From: Planctomycetaceae bacterium
GTDB taxonomy: Bacteria > Planctomycetota > Planctomycetia > Pirellulales > Pirellulaceae
Assembly: GCA_002862205.1 (NCBI GenBank)
Contig: PKCN01000006.1
Span: 1-59,518 of the forward strand
Reading direction: 5' to 3'
DNA length: 59,518 nt
The notes below the pieces were generated by a model that saw only the letters and a list, made by a program, of their open reading frames with translations, was not told where the DNA came from and ran no database searches. Shown here in pieces: positions 9,733-18,981 of this stretch. A program made the translations under genes and the position numbers. Within the stretch, counting starts at the first letter, position 1; every line of letters begins with the position of its first letter.

Positions 9733-11060
9733 TAAACATCTACCATTTCATTATCTGGATTATTCTTCATCCGTTTTCGCAAGTCCCGACATGCATCACT
9801 TGGACTGCTGCACAGGGAACAGCTCTCGCTTCCGTCTTCATTCTTTGTTCCGTTGACACCACCGCAGGAGCCACTGATCGAACGCTGTCCGAACAACACA
9901 CCAACGGACATTGCAAAAAGCAGCACAGCAAATGCCACGGCTGTGACAAGGAACATGGTGAAGCGTCCATTGCCCCCAGCTTCCGCCGCTTGACCACCCG
10001 CATCATCAACGTTGCCGTCGCTTGTCAGGTACTGCTTCAACGCTCCATTACCCCTGAGTTGATACCCCGACGGCTCCGTCTCATCACGGGCTACGAGCAA
10101 CACGTCCAACCCCTCGACTTTGGCCAACCGCAGCGATTCTTCGGGACCCAGTACATTCAAAGCGGTTGCCCAGGCATCAGCCGCCATGCAGTTTTTTGCC
10201 ACCACGGTGACGGATGCGAGTGGGTGCTCGATGGGCCAACCCGTGCGAGGATCGATTGTATGAGAATACCGTTTTCCATCGACTTCAAAATAATTGCGAT
10301 AGTCTCCTGACGTTGCCATCGCCAGGTCATCGCTGCCCCCCACATTCAGCGAGTGTGCAATCAGCACGGAATCGGACACTGCATCAGGCATTTGAATCCC
10401 GACTTTCCACCACTGGCCAGCCTTGTTTCCACTGACGGAAACCTCACCGCCAATCTCTGCAAAGACATTGCTGGCACCCTGTTCATTCAATAAGGCAACC
10501 ATGCGATCGACCGCATAACCTTTTGCGACAGCCGACAAATCAATCTTTAACTCTGGAACCGACTTTTTCAGAGCAGGCGGGTCAACACGAACCGACAACT
10601 TCCGATATCCCACAGATTCACGGAGCTTTGCGATCACCCCACCCTCTGGAACGGTTCGTGTTGATGGATCAGGACCAAAACTCCAGACGTTCACCAGCGG
10701 GCCCACGGTCACATCAAAAGCACCCTCTGTCTTCTCTGAAATCACCTGCGAAAACGCAACCACGCTTGCCAATTCTTCGCTGACCGGAAACCAGTCCGTC
10801 GACTTGGATCGATTGAAGCGAGTGATCTCGGAATTTTCGAGATACGTTGACATCTGATCGTTCACATTTCGAAGCAGTTGATCAACGAGAAACGCTAGAT
10901 CTTCTTTCGCCTCTGGCGGATCAAAAATCTTGACGCTGTACGTGGTTCCCATCGTAGGACCTCGCAACTCAAGCATCTGGCCCGGTGTCTGCGCAACCCC
11001 CACTCGGCAAATACAGAGGCAAACGAGCAGGAGCAGGTTTCCAACATGTCGGAAATTCAT
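9732..11060 (-). CDS. apbE: ApbE flavin transferase fused to NqrM-like domain
   Basis: FAD:protein FMN transferase, 442 residues from the chosen ATG at 11060, which starts a signal peptide (LLLLVCLCICRVGVAQ). ApbE hallmarks in order: GPTMGTTYSVKI, FDVTVGPLVNVWSFGP, KIDLSAVAKGYAVD, EIGGEVSVSG, ATSGDYRNYFEVDG, SHTIDPRTGWPIEH and AADAWATALNVLG. ApbE attaches FMN to the Thr of SGAT motifs, as found in NqrB and NqrC here. After the ApbE domain, the last ~85 residues hold one membrane helix (FTMFLVTAVAFAVLLFAM), then GQRSISGSCGG and three further Cys (ESC, SLC, DAC) before RDLRKRMKN. That pattern matches NqrM (DUF539), the Fe-S/iron maturation factor of Nqr. The fusion therefore joins two accessory factors in one chain. 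It lies 268 nt behind nqrF. An in-frame ATG at 11216 is rejected because it would bury the signal peptide. Confidence 0.9.
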   Translation of the reverse strand: MNFRHVGNLLLLVCLCICRVGVAQTPGQMLELRGPTMGTTYSVKIFDPPEAKEDLAFLVDQLLRNVNDQMSTYLENSEITRFNRSKSTDWFPVSEELASVVAFSQVISEKTEGAFDVTVGPLVNVWSFGPDPSTRTVPEGGVIAKLRESVGYRKLSVRVDPPALKKSVPELKIDLSAVAKGYAVDRMVALLNEQGASNVFAEIGGEVSVSGNKAGQWWKVGIQMPDAVSDSVLIAHSLNVGGSDDLAMATSGDYRNYFEVDGKRYSHTIDPRTGWPIEHPLASVTVVAKNCMAADAWATALNVLGPEESLRLAKVEGLDVLLVARDETEPSGYQLRGNGALKQYLTSDGNVDDAGGQAAEAGGNGRFTMFLVTAVAFAVLLFAMSVGVLFGQRSISGSCGGVNGTKNEDGSESCSLCSSPSDACRDLRKRMKNNPDNEMVDV

Positions 11061-11328
11061 GAAATACCACAGACGAAGAAGTCGGTTGCAGCCTGAAATC
11101 GATCCCTGCCCAGTATACGACGGCCGCGTACGCAATCCAAACTTTGCCAGAAGTCGGTTCAAGCGGTCAGCACTTCGAAAGCCCCCCGCACCCCGCCTGA
11201 GACATTGTCCGCACACCGCTGCATGCCGACTGTCCGACCAACATCCAGAACCACATTTGGGCCACGTTCATCTCAAACCAACCCGTCAATTCCCAGAGCG
11301 GCCGGGCCATCACAACCCACCTGCACGA

Positions 11329-12555
11329 TCAGCCACCGAAGTCATCGTAAGCAATGTTTTCGGGCTCAACCCCGAGATCATCCAGCATTTTGAAAACAGC
11401 AGCATTCATCATCGGAGGTCCACAGATGTAATACTCGTTATCTTCGGGTGCTGGGTGTTTCGACAGATAGTTGTCCAGCAGGACCTGGTGGATGAATCCA
11501 ACATACCCGTCCCAGTTGTCCTCGGGCTGAGGCTCAGAGAGAGCGATATTGAACTTGAAGTTCGGGAAATCCTTCTCGATATCCCGGAAATGATCAATGT
11601 AGAACAATTCGCGTAGGCTTCGTCCCCCGTACCAGTAAGAAACTTTACGACTTGACTTCTGCCTTTTGAACAATTCAAAGATATGGCTTCTCAGAGGTGC
11701 CATTCCCGCTCCACCACCGATGTAAACCATCTCGGCCTCGCTGTCCTTGATGAAGAATTCACCATAGGGGCCACTGATGGTCGCTTCATCTCCTGGCTTC
11801 AAGCCGAAGATCCAGCTACTCATCTTTCCGGGTGGCACGTCTGGCAACCGCGGGGGCGGACTGGCAACCCGGATATTGAGCATGATGATGCCCTTTTCAC
11901 CGGGATAATTGGCCATCGAATAGGCACGGACGACTGGTTCATCAACTTTGGACACAAACCGCCAAATGTCGAACTTGTCCCAGTCTTCGCGATACTCCTC
12001 TTCAATGTCGAAATCCTTGTAAGCAACCTCGTGAGGTGGGCACTCGATCTGGATGTAACCGCCAGCACGAAAATCTACATCCTCACCTTCTGGAAGCTCA
12101 AGAACAAACTCTTTGATGAAGGTTGCCACATTCTCGTTGCTGCGTACCTTGCACTTCCACTTCTTGGTGTCGAAAGCTTCGGCGGGAACCTCAACAGCCA
12201 TGTCAGTTTTCACTGCGACCTGACAACTGAGTCTCTCCCCATCAGCCGCCTCTTTCTTGTTGATATGGTCCTTCTCGGTAGCGAGAATCTCACCACCTCC
12301 ATCGCTAATCTTGACCTTGCACTGAGCACAGGTACCGCCACCGCCGCACGCACTACTAACGAAGACTCCGGCGTCAGCGAGGGCACCAAGCAGTTTTCCG
12401 CCCGCGGGTACTTCCACGGTCTTCTGCTCGTTGATCACAATTCTGACGGGTCCCGATGCAACCAACTGACTTTTGGCTGCCAAAATCACGAGCACCAGTG
12501 CCACGACGACGACCGTGAACATCCCAACGCCCAGGACGATATCAATATTTTCCAT
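11329..12555 (-). CDS. nqrF: Na+-NQR subunit F
   Basis: NADH-oxidising subunit of the Na+-translocating NADH:quinone oxidoreductase; 408 residues, the normal length. One N-terminal membrane helix (about 7-27) anchors it. A ferredoxin domain binds a [2Fe-2S] cluster with Cys70, Cys76, Cys79 and Cys111. A ferredoxin reductase domain follows, with RAYSMANYP (FAD), [12 protein letters not shown] (NADH) and CGPPMMN near the C-terminus. Electrons pass from NADH to FAD to the 2Fe-2S cluster and on to the Nqr membrane core. It is the last of the six structural genes, 54 nt behind nqrE. Confidence 0.97.
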   Translation of the reverse strand: MENIDIVLGVGMFTVVVVALVLVILAAKSQLVASGPVRIVINEQKTVEVPAGGKLLGALADAGVFVSSACGGGGTCAQCKVKISDGGGEILATEKDHINKKEAADGERLSCQVAVKTDMAVEVPAEAFDTKKWKCKVRSNENVATFIKEFVLELPEGEDVDFRAGGYIQIECPPHEVAYKDFDIEEEYREDWDKFDIWRFVSKVDEPVVRAYSMANYPGEKGIIMLNIRVASPPPRLPDVPPGKMSSWIFGLKPGDEATISGPYGEFFIKDSEAEMVYIGGGAGMAPLRSHIFELFKRQKSSRKVSYWYGGRSLRELFYIDHFRDIEKDFPNFKFNIALSEPQPEDNWDGYVGFIHQVLLDNYLSKHPAPEDNEYYICGPPMMNAAVFKMLDDLGVEPENIAYDDFGG

Positions 12556-12609
12556 CTCAAAAGACTCTTGCGCGAGTTTGCTTCTCTAAAAGGAAAGACC
12601 GGCAACGGT

Positions 12610-13242
12610 TTACAACTGAATGCCGCCAAAGGACATGAACGCCAAAGCCATCAAGCCGACCGTGATGAACGTAATACCTAAACCGCGTAGCGGAGGGGGT
12701 ACGTCACTGTATTTCAATTTTTCACGGATTCCTGCGAGAGCGGCGATGGCTAACGCCCAACCCACACCGCATCCCAGACCGTAAACAACCGACTCGGTGA
12801 AATCGTAGTTCTTTTCCTGCATGAACAGCGACCCTCCGAGGATTGCACAGTTCACCGTGATCAAAGGCAGGAAAATCCCCAAAGCGTTGTAGAGGGGAGG
12901 AAAGAACTTGTCCAAAGTCATTTCCAAAATCTGTACCATCGCAGCGATCACACCGATAAAACTGATGAAACCGAGGAACGACAAGTCAACCGTCGCGAAA
13001 TCAACGGTCTCGGTTGAAACAAAGCCGTTCGCCCAGGAGAGCGCCCCTTTCTTGAGCAGGTTGGCATAGATCAACTGATTGACGGGGATTGTGATCGCCT
13101 CGATGACGATCACGGCAAACCCTAAACCAACCGCCGTTTTCACGTTCTTGCTGATTGCCAGAAACGTGCACATGCCCAAGAAGAATGCAAGCGCAAGGTT
13201 CTCAATGAAAACAGCAGTGATGAAGATATTAAAGTAATGCAT
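12610..13242 (-). CDS. nqrE: Na+-NQR subunit E
   Basis: Integral membrane subunit of 210 residues, six predicted helices, related to NqrD and to RnfA. Visible family blocks are [31 protein letters not shown] and [12 protein letters not shown]. With NqrD it forms the sodium channel and carries the intramembrane iron centre through conserved Cys, including the Cys in FFLGMC and VNCA. The ATG at 13242 was chosen because AGGAGG lies 12 nt upstream and the protein then starts MHYFNIF, like other NqrE; a frame start at 13263 would add seven odd residues and overlap nqrD. Confidence 0.95.
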   Translation of the reverse strand: MHYFNIFITAVFIENLALAFFLGMCTFLAISKNVKTAVGLGFAVIVIEAITIPVNQLIYANLLKKGALSWANGFVSTETVDFATVDLSFLGFISFIGVIAAMVQILEMTLDKFFPPLYNALGIFLPLITVNCAILGGSLFMQEKNYDFTESVVYGLGCGVGWALAIAALAGIREKLKYSDVPPPLRGLGITFITVGLMALAFMSFGGIQL

Positions 13243-13249
13243 GGTTCTC

Positions 13250-13873
13250 TCACGCCTCCTCAATCTGATCTGGCTTGTACGCTCTGATTGCCCAGATCAG
13301 GAACCCGATCAGGAAGAAAGCACTGGGTGGTAGTAACATCAAGTTGTTGGGGTTGTACCAACCGCCATTGCGATCCAGCGGCAGCAGTTCAATTCCGAAC
13401 AATGAACCGCTCCCGAACAGTTCGCGGAAAAACGCGACGAACATCAGCACCAGACCGTAGCCCATGCCGTTGCCAATCCCGTCCAGAAAACTCACCCAAG
13501 GACCGTTCTTCATCGCAAAGCCCTCCGCACGCCCCATCACGATGCAATTCGTGATGATCAGGCCGACGAATACAGTCAACTGCTTGCTGATGTCGTACAT
13601 GTAAGCTTTCAGGATCTGGTCCACCACGATCACCAGCGAAGCGATCACAGTCATCTGCACGATGATCCGGATACTGCTGGGAATGAAGTGGCGGATCGCG
13701 CTGACTGCCAGATTGCTGAATGCTGTCACCGCGATGACCGCAAAACTCATCACCAGCGATGTTTCCATCTTGGTAGTCACCGCAAGAGCAGAACAGATCC
13801 CAAGGATCTGCAAAGCAATCGGATTATTGCTGATCAGCGGATCGACCAGCACATCGGTTGTTTTCTTTGCCAT
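13250..13873 (-). CDS. nqrD: Na+-NQR subunit D
   Basis: Integral membrane subunit of 207 residues, related to RnfE. Blocks typical of the family are [24 protein letters not shown] (split: [24 protein letters not shown]), [15 protein letters not shown] and [13 protein letters not shown]. The Cys in LGIC and TNC are the likely ligands of the iron shared with NqrE. Its ATG shares one base with the stop of nqrC (TAATG), and it ends 8 nt before nqrE, so expression is coupled within the operon. Confidence 0.9.
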   Translation of the reverse strand: MAKKTTDVLVDPLISNNPIALQILGICSALAVTTKMETSLVMSFAVIAVTAFSNLAVSAIRHFIPSSIRIIVQMTVIASLVIVVDQILKAYMYDISKQLTVFVGLIITNCIVMGRAEGFAMKNGPWVSFLDGIGNGMGYGLVLMFVAFFRELFGSGSLFGIELLPLDRNGGWYNPNNLMLLPPSAFFLIGFLIWAIRAYKPDQIEEA

Positions 13874-14709
13874 TACTTTTCTCCCTCACTTGCGGAGGAT
13901 TTGTCGTCGTTAATCTCTTCCTTGAGTTCTCCCAAGTAGGTCCCGTAACCGTCGTCACTGGCCCAGTACCTGATCAAATTCGTTACACCTCGGCTGGTGA
14001 TCGTGGCTCCGGAAAGCCCATCCACTGCATACTCGTCTCCCTTTGGGGCAGGCCCTTTAAAAACCATTGCCGCAGGGGTTCCCGAGGGATCGTAAAGTTT
14101 CCTGCCATCCCACATTGCTTTCCAACGTGGATTGTCAACTTCGCCACCAAGTCCGGGGGTTTCCTTGTGCTGATAAAAAGTCAGCCCCTGAATGGTTTCG
14201 AGGTCACTTTTCAAAGCGAGATATCCGTAAAGCGTGCCCCACAGTCCCTTGCCGTAAACCGGCAACACGACTTGGAGAATTTTGTCTGTCCCCGGTTTTT
14301 TGACGAAGTAAACCTTCATCACCTTGGGCCGACGCGGCTCGCCCGGATTGAAAACAGGGTTCTCGATCGGAATGCTCGTGTCGGGGTTTGCAGCTTCCTC
14401 AACCAGGCTGTACTTTCCGAGATCCTCTGCTGCATCGACATACTTGCCGGTCTGCAGGTCCACCAATTTGGCACTGACATAGGCATTGAGGGTATCGATT
14501 TCCTTCATCGTCAGTTCGTTTGCCTGCACGCCATACTCACCGATCGCCAATCCCGTCGCATCCAGAATGTTCTTCTGCTGGTCCAGTTTGACGTTGGCTT
14601 CCTGCCGTCCACGCAATGACACGGCGGCGGTACTCACGGCAAGTGAGCAAACCACGCACAGGACTGCTGCGACAGCAAGGGTATATCCCAATGAATCACG
14701 TTGTTGCAT
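13873..14709 (-). CDS. nqrC: Na+-NQR subunit C (covalent FMN)
   Basis: 278 residues: one N-terminal membrane helix ([20 protein letters not shown]) and a periplasmic FMN-binding domain. [13 protein letters not shown] near residue 236 is the ApbE target, with FMN bound by phosphoester to the Thr of SGAT. NqrC carries electrons between the 2Fe-2S/iron centres and the FMN of NqrB. It is slightly longer than the roughly 257 residues of Vibrio NqrC, with a charged C-terminal tail ([12 protein letters not shown]). The first 14 bases overlap the end of nqrB, which indicates translational coupling. Confidence 0.96.
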   Translation of the reverse strand: MQQRDSLGYTLAVAAVLCVVCSLAVSTAAVSLRGRQEANVKLDQQKNILDATGLAIGEYGVQANELTMKEIDTLNAYVSAKLVDLQTGKYVDAAEDLGKYSLVEEAANPDTSIPIENPVFNPGEPRRPKVMKVYFVKKPGTDKILQVVLPVYGKGLWGTLYGYLALKSDLETIQGLTFYQHKETPGLGGEVDNPRWKAMWDGRKLYDPSGTPAAMVFKGPAPKGDEYAVDGLSGATITSRGVTNLIRYWASDDGYGTYLGELKEEINDDKSSASEGEK

Positions 14710-15988
14710 AGCGTTTCCTTCTGCTGGATACGTTGAACTGTACTACGTAGTAGTCGATGAGCGGGGCAAACACGTTGCCGAAGAGAATCGCCAACATGAT
14801 TCCTTCGGGGAACGCGGGATTGACCACTCGAATCAAAACCGTCATGAAGCCAATCAAGGCTCCATAGAACCACTTGCCCTTATCCGTCATGGACGCACTG
14901 ACAGGGTCAGTCGCCATGAACACAAGACCGAAGGCGAGTCCCCCGATCGTCAGATGCCAATAGAACGGCACACCCAACATGGGGTTGGCTGCTGCGGATT
15001 CCGGAGAGATACCCGCTACGCCGTTCATCAATAAAGTCGTACCGATCACTCCGCCAACCACGGCAGCCATGATCTTCCACGATCCAATCCCGGTCGCGAT
15101 CAGAATCCCTGCTCCGACAATGCAGAGCAGAGCACTCGTCTCTCCCACACAGCCCTGAATGGTTCCGATGAAGGTACTCATCCAACTGATTCCCTCATCA
15201 CCCCAACGGTAAGCCACCTCGCCAAGTGAACTGATCGCGGGGTTCGCAACCCCGTCTGCTGGCTGAGCGTTCGCCATTTGGCCAAGAGCGGTTGCCCCGC
15301 TGAACCCATCGACCGCAGTCCATACCTTGTCACCACTGATCTGCCCGGCATACGCGAAATACAGAAACGCCCGACTGGTCAAAGCGACGTTCAAGAAGTT
15401 TCGCCCGGTACCCCCGAACACCTCCTTGGCTACGATCACCCCAAAAGCGATCCCGAGAGCCACCTGCCACAACGGTATCGATGCCGGCAGGGTGAGCGGA
15501 AATAGCAGCCCGGTCACAAGGAAACCCTCGTTGATCTCGTGCCCGCGCAACACACTGAACACAAGCTCGACGTGTCCCCCCACAAACATGCAGACCGCAT
15601 AAATCGGTATGAAGAAAATCGCACCCAGGATGAGATTTCCAACAATGTTGCTGGGATCATTCGCAAACCCGATCAGGTTGTAAATGGTGTAATGCCAATC
15701 ACCAACATGATCGATTCCAACAGCCTCCATCTTCTGAATGGCTGAGTTGGCTTGGTATCCGACGTTCCACATCCCAAAGAGGGTCACCGGGACCAACGCC
15801 ATCACGACGGTGATCATCATCCGTTTCAGGTCAATCCCATCGCGGACGTGGGTTTTCCCCGAGGCTACCTCGCCGGGAGTGTACAAAAACGTGTCCAACG
15901 CTTCGTACATCGGATACGCCGCTTCTAAAAGCCCGCCCTTGGCAAACAAGGGGTGAACTTTATCGAGGACGTCACGCAGTGCTTTCAT
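14696..15988 (-). CDS. nqrB: Na+-NQR subunit B (covalent FMN, quinone site)
   Basis: 430-residue polytopic membrane subunit, related to RnfD. The motif [12 protein letters not shown] places the covalently bound FMN on the Thr at about residue 233. Other conserved blocks are [32 protein letters not shown] and [13 protein letters not shown]. NqrB holds FMN and riboflavin and forms the quinone reduction and main Na+ pathway. It starts at ATG 15988, 36 nt after nqrA, and overlaps nqrC by 14 nt. Confidence 0.96.
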   Translation of the reverse strand: MKALRDVLDKVHPLFAKGGLLEAAYPMYEALDTFLYTPGEVASGKTHVRDGIDLKRMMITVVMALVPVTLFGMWNVGYQANSAIQKMEAVGIDHVGDWHYTIYNLIGFANDPSNIVGNLILGAIFFIPIYAVCMFVGGHVELVFSVLRGHEINEGFLVTGLLFPLTLPASIPLWQVALGIAFGVIVAKEVFGGTGRNFLNVALTSRAFLYFAYAGQISGDKVWTAVDGFSGATALGQMANAQPADGVANPAISSLGEVAYRWGDEGISWMSTFIGTIQGCVGETSALLCIVGAGILIATGIGSWKIMAAVVGGVIGTTLLMNGVAGISPESAAANPMLGVPFYWHLTIGGLAFGLVFMATDPVSASMTDKGKWFYGALIGFMTVLIRVVNPAFPEGIMLAILFGNVFAPLIDYYVVQFNVSSRRKRYATT

Positions 15989-16024
15989 CTCTATTTTCCT
16001 GTCAATCCAACCAGAGGTTCAGGA

Positions 16025-17371
16025 TCAGCCTTCTCGCTCAATCGTTTCCAAACTGGCACGCAACAAAGAGCCGTATTCGTATTTCCCCGGACACACAAAC
16101 GTGCACAGGGCCAAGTCTTCTTCTTCCAATTCCAACACACCGAGTTGCTGAGCTTCGTCAGTGTCGCGATAGATCAATGACCGCAGCAGTTGTGTGGGCA
16201 AAATATCCAAGGGCACGACTTTCTCGTACGTGCCTAGTGGTACCATCGCCCGCTCGCTGCCGTGAGTGCTCGTCGTGAAGGCAAACTTTTTGTTTGGCAT
16301 GCCAGCCGAGGCAAACACACGTGTCGTGGAATATTTGTCCAACCCGGGCTTTTGCCAACCCAAAAACTCACGCTCGTCACCCTCTTCCAAGAGCGAAATC
16401 TGAGTGTGGTAACGGCCAAGGTACTGGTGAGGCGTCACCGCAGTGTGCCCGCAAAGTACCGAGCCCGATACAGGACGAATCTTGACAGCCTCGTCATACT
16501 GACCGGCAATCAACTCGTCGACACAGGCGCCAAGACAGGTTTCCAATAAACGAGGCTGGGTCACCACTGGACCGCCCAACGAGATCACCCGTCGGTGATC
16601 TACTTTGCCGGTCTGCAGAAAAGTGCCGATCGCGCAAACATCCTGATAACCGATATACCAAACCGTCTTATTGGGCCCGACGGGATCCAGAAAATGAATA
16701 TGCGTGCCCACCAGACCGGCGGGATGTGGTCCGGAAAACGTCTGTAACTCGACCCCGTCAATTCCGTCGCCTGGAATTTCCGCGCCGTCACCCTTACAGA
16801 CAAAAACTTTGCCGTCGACAAGTTGCGTTAACGCCTGTAACCCAAGTGCAAACTGCTCTTTGCGGTCTGCCATGGCGATCGCAGGATCAGCAGCAAGAGG
16901 GTTGGTGTCCACCGCTTGCACAAAAATGGAACTAGGCTTGGAACCCAAAGCAGGTACCTTGCCAAAAGGACGAGTCCGCAGGGCAGTCCAAAGTCCCGAC
17001 AGCCTCAACTGCTCAGTCAAAGCCTCACAACCCAAGTCGACCGGGTCGCGTCCGATTGCACCCTCGAACTCAACGTACCCATCGCCCTCAACATCGATCT
17101 CGATCGACTCAAATTTCCGCTTCGCACCACGATTCACGGCAAACACTTTGCCGGACGCAGGCGACGTGTACAGCACACCAGGGTTCTTCTTGTCCTCGAG
17201 AATCGGCTGCCCAATGGCAACCGTGTCTCCCGAAGCCACCAGCATTGTTGGCTTCATGCCGACATAATCGTCTCCCAGAAGGGCGACGCGGCTGACCGCA
17301 GGGGCTTTGTCAATGTGCTGTTCTGGGCTGCCGAGGATGGGCAGGTCTAAACCCTGTCTGATCTTGGTCAT
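16025..17371 (-). CDS. nqrA: Na+-NQR subunit A
   Basis: Peripheral, cytoplasmic-side subunit of 448 residues, the first gene of the nqr operon. It begins [16 protein letters not shown], the expected start of NqrA. An in-frame ATG at 17449 would add a hydrophobic stretch unknown in the family, so 17371 is preferred although its ribosome binding site is weak. Family blocks include [41 protein letters not shown] and [11 protein letters not shown]. NqrA packs against NqrB near the quinone site. The CRP-like palindrome at 17456-17481 lies about 85-110 nt upstream of this start. Confidence 0.95.
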   Translation of the reverse strand: MTKIRQGLDLPILGSPEQHIDKAPAVSRVALLGDDYVGMKPTMLVASGDTVAIGQPILEDKKNPGVLYTSPASGKVFAVNRGAKRKFESIEIDVEGDGYVEFEGAIGRDPVDLGCEALTEQLRLSGLWTALRTRPFGKVPALGSKPSSIFVQAVDTNPLAADPAIAMADRKEQFALGLQALTQLVDGKVFVCKGDGAEIPGDGIDGVELQTFSGPHPAGLVGTHIHFLDPVGPNKTVWYIGYQDVCAIGTFLQTGKVDHRRVISLGGPVVTQPRLLETCLGACVDELIAGQYDEAVKIRPVSGSVLCGHTAVTPHQYLGRYHTQISLLEEGDEREFLGWQKPGLDKYSTTRVFASAGMPNKKFAFTTSTHGSERAMVPLGTYEKVVPLDILPTQLLRSLIYRDTDEAQQLGVLELEEEDLALCTFVCPGKYEYGSLLRASLETIEREG

Positions 17372-17455
17372 CGCTGTGAAGGTACTCAAAATGACAGTGG
17401 AGGACAGAATGGTTGAAATCATGGCAAACGCCAGCCACACCATCCCCACCGACGC

Positions 17456-17481
17456 GACTTTGTGATTTTTTTCACAAAGTC
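17456..17481. promoter_or_regulatory. CRP/FNR-type palindrome upstream of nqrA
   Basis: GACTTTGTGA (17456-17465), six T, then TCACAAAGTC (17472-17481): a perfect 10-bp inverted repeat. The core TGTGA-N6-TCACA is the binding consensus of CRP-family regulators. It is placed to control nqrA to the left and, from about 420 nt away, possibly the divergent lipoprotein gene. That a CRP/FNR-family factor binds is inferred from the motif. As RNA it would also form a hairpin with a T6/A6 loop. Confidence 0.6.
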
Positions 17482-17901
17482 CTTGCAGTACACCGACGCC
17501 GGGTGGCGAAATGAGACTGACGAGCCGGCAGAAGTTTCAGCGAGCTCGAACGTGGGAAAGCATGCCTCGGTTTGAACCACACGACTCCGTCGGTACAAAC
17601 CGAAGGGGGGGCCGAAAGGGCAACACCGAGAGCGGCCTTTTGCGGTCGCAAATATGCCACAAGCCCAAAGAAATGGCAACGCCACTCCCTCAGCCCCCTC
17701 AAAAATGCCTGCCCCAGACACCTAAGGAAGCAATCTTTTCCGTTAAGTCGCGAGAAGGGTGATAAATTTGGGGTGGGGAAATTCGCCTTTTCTGTTTCAA
17801 ATAGAGGATACCAACCTAGGGCCAAGCGAGCCGCGTATCCACGCCGGGTCGATGCCCTAACGTTATTGGACCACCAAGACACCCTTCCTCTCAACCGATC
17901 A
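17482..17901. other. Intergenic region between nqrA and lipoprotein gene
   Basis: About 420 nt without a supported gene. Long open frames run through it on both strands, but they lack ribosome binding sites and domain signals, and the plus-strand frame is just the upstream extension of the lipoprotein gene. It must contain the lipoprotein promoter; no convincing -35/-10 pair was picked out. Confidence 0.4.
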
Positions 17902-18579
17902 ATGAATGTCATGAAGAATCATCGTTTCACCACCTTGCTGTGCCTGACTATCGCCTGCGTCTACGGAATCACCCTCGCGGGATGTAACACCGAGGAGCCA
18001 GCGAGCACCCAAATAACTTCCACGACAGACGACCATGACCATGGCGACGGCGACCACGATCACGACCACGATCACGATCACGGGGACCATGATCATGGGG
18101 ATCACGACCATGGCGACGGCGATCACGATCACGGGGACCACGATCATGGCGATCACGATCACGGCGACGGGGACCACGATCATGGCGACGGCGATCACGA
18201 CCATGAAGCAGACGGCGACGATGCCCATGCTGAGCACGACCACCCTGCCCACGGTATTCGCGGTGGCCATCTGCTCAAACTCACTGGTGACAAAGAGGTG
18301 GAAGTGCAGTTCACCGACGAGGCAGACAAGTTTGTCGTGCACGTCTCAGACGCAGCCAAGGCCGACACTGTGACCAAAGTGGCAATGAGCACCGAGATTG
18401 CGGGTAAAGTCAGCGACTATCCTCTGCAAAAAGCAGAGACAGACGACGGAGTGGTGTACGAAATCACGAGCCCTGCACTTGCAACGGCGGTAAAAATGGG
18501 TGACGTTGTGAAAACCACGCTAACGATTTCAACCGCAGACGGAGAGATGAGCGGCCTATACAAGCATCACGCCCACTGA
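17902..18579 (+). CDS. His/Asp-rich repeat lipoprotein
   Basis: A 225-residue predicted lipoprotein. The signal peptide ends in the lipobox LAGC (Cys28). Residues about 43-110 consist almost wholly of short DHDHGD units with occasional DGDHDH variants, a classic divalent-metal (Zn, Ni, Cu) ligand array. A C-terminal globular domain of about 110 residues begins at GIRGGHLLKLTGDKEVEVQF; similar domains follow His-rich regions in other planctomycete proteins. The chain ends HHAH. It probably sits at the inner or outer membrane and binds or buffers metal. It is divergent from the nqr operon. Starts at 17902 and 17911 are equally possible. The DNA of the repeat is itself a minisatellite prone to copy change. 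Confidence 0.8.
   Translation: MNVMKNHRFTTLLCLTIACVYGITLAGCNTEEPASTQITSTTDDHDHGDGDHDHDHDHDHGDHDHGDHDHGDGDHDHGDHDHGDHDHGDGDHDHGDGDHDHEADGDDAHAEHDHPAHGIRGGHLLKLTGDKEVEVQFTDEADKFVVHVSDAAKADTVTKVAMSTEIAGKVSDYPLQKAETDDGVVYEITSPALATAVKMGDVVKTTLTISTADGEMSGLYKHHAH
18033..18215 (+). repeat. Coding minisatellite for DHDHGD units
   Basis: A degenerate tandem array of gaycaygaycay-type 6-18 nt units (for example GACCATGATCATGGGGATC) inside the lipoprotein gene, encoding the His/Asp tract in frame. Codon alternation between cac and cat and between gac and gat shows it has diverged under selection for the amino acids. Confidence 0.8.
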
Positions 18580-18981
18580 GCAACTCACTTCGCTGGCTTG
18601 ATCTACCGGCAACGATTGGCTCTTCATCAGGTCCGATTGGGCGCCATCGTTGCTTTGAGTGGACGAGCATCTCTGAATCCAGACGCTGCAAGTCTGGATC
18701 CAGATTCTGATTTTCCGGGAAATCACGGCATACAGTCCGCCGGCGAGAATCAGCGTCCCAGCGGTAATCGCTGACTACCCTTGGATGGCTTGATCGATAC
18801 CGCTGCGGAGTCTCAATTCCGATCGCTGTGCTTGCGACCGGCGGGTCACTTCGACCTGAGGAGCAGTGATTGGCAGGGACAGTTGCGTTCGAGAATACAT
18901 TGACAGCATGAACGTTCGGTCACTCACACTCAGTGCACCACACAACACGCATACAACATTTTTTTACTGGAATTTACTCCT
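18580..18981. other. Intergenic region upstream of typA
   Basis: About 400 nt without a gene. One perfect hairpin is present: ATCCAGAC (18677-18684) and GTCTGGAT (18692-18699) with a 7-nt loop. It lacks a T-run, so it could be an operator or a weak terminator of the lipoprotein gene. The typA promoter should lie in the second half. Confidence 0.4.

Noticed and set aside
17472-17912. Minus-strand 146-residue ORF upstream of nqrA
   Set aside because: It overlaps the lipoprotein start and the CRP-like site; composition and lack of a ribosome site suggest chance.
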